From Deltaproteobacteria bacterium (GTDB lineage Bacteria; Desulfobacterota; Desulfobacteria; Desulfobacterales; ETH-SRB1), in contig JAFCZU010000522.1 in assembly GCA_019314185.1 (NCBI GenBank), positions 1 through 5,347 of the forward strand: 5,347 nucleotides of DNA. Direction: 5' to 3'. Position numbers and translations under genes: made by a program. This document shows, piece by piece, positions 5,316-5,347 of this stretch. Each line of letters begins with the position of its first letter. The stretch's first letter is position 1. Below the pieces are notes generated by a model that ran no database searches, was not told where the DNA came from, and saw only the letters and a program-made list of their open reading frames with translations.

Positions 5316-5347
5316 ATGAAACAAAATATAGGTTATTGTTTTGCTTG
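5316..5347 (+). CDS. Start of an unidentified gene (3' end outside window)
   Basis: ATG at 5316 follows a good Shine-Dalgarno, AGGTGAG (5305-5311), with about five bases from GGTGA to the start. Only ten full codons are visible (MKQNIGYCFA), so no family can be named. The Shine-Dalgarno lies just outside the right end of the MITE-like element, so the element sits where this gene's promoter would be expected. Confidence 0.45.
   Translation, partial: MKQNIGYCFA

Overview
The window (5347 bp, AT-rich by eye) looks like an accessory, mosaic stretch of a bacterial chromosome. The best guess for the host is an anaerobic Desulfobacterota-type bacterium. This rests on recall, not a search: TIR-like repeats of the form GATGGCGTCGTAAAAAGTC and CGTCATTCCGG-type inverted repeats are common there, and so are AAA ATPase/DUF4143 genes and thioredoxin-HEAT proteins. 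No rRNA, tRNA, CRISPR array or intact transposase is visible.

Left part (1-2180): the window opens in the 3' end of a SAM-dependent methyltransferase gene (to 340). Its last 41 codons and about 110 bp of downstream DNA recur, diverged, at 1963-2179. Between the two copies sits an intact AAA_14/DUF4143 ATPase (521-1879) with Walker motifs and a C-terminal PD-(D/E)XK-like domain. The second copy is a methyltransferase tail without a head.

Middle part (2180-3923): a second, different AAA+ ATPase (2302-3390, COG1672-like with a C-terminal winged helix) follows the second repeat copy. Its amber stop directly abuts, in the same frame, a 92-codon piece of the C-terminal nuclease-like domain of a DUF4143 ATPase (3391-3669). 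A second, different DUF4143 fragment follows (3672-3869) and carries only the EVDF strand. The region therefore holds one intact ATPase of each type plus remnants of at least two more.

Right part (3924-5347): a gene for a tandem thioredoxin-fold protein with a CPFC site (3924-4454) and a HEAT-repeat ORF (4496-4837) appear to be two halves of one gene, broken by a deletion with frameshift near 4440-4453. A hairpin/terminator-like structure follows. Next comes a 366 bp MITE-like element (4935-5300) with near-perfect 21 bp terminal inverted repeats and nested internal repeats. Its right end lies 15 bp before a new start codon (5316) with a good Shine-Dalgarno.

The genes do not form an evident operon or pathway. 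The shared theme is turnover: repeated insertion, duplication and decay of ATPase/nuclease-like genes between repeats. I see no convincing new defence or metabolic system. The most notable structural signal is the pair of methyltransferase-tail repeats, each followed by an unrelated AAA ATPase.
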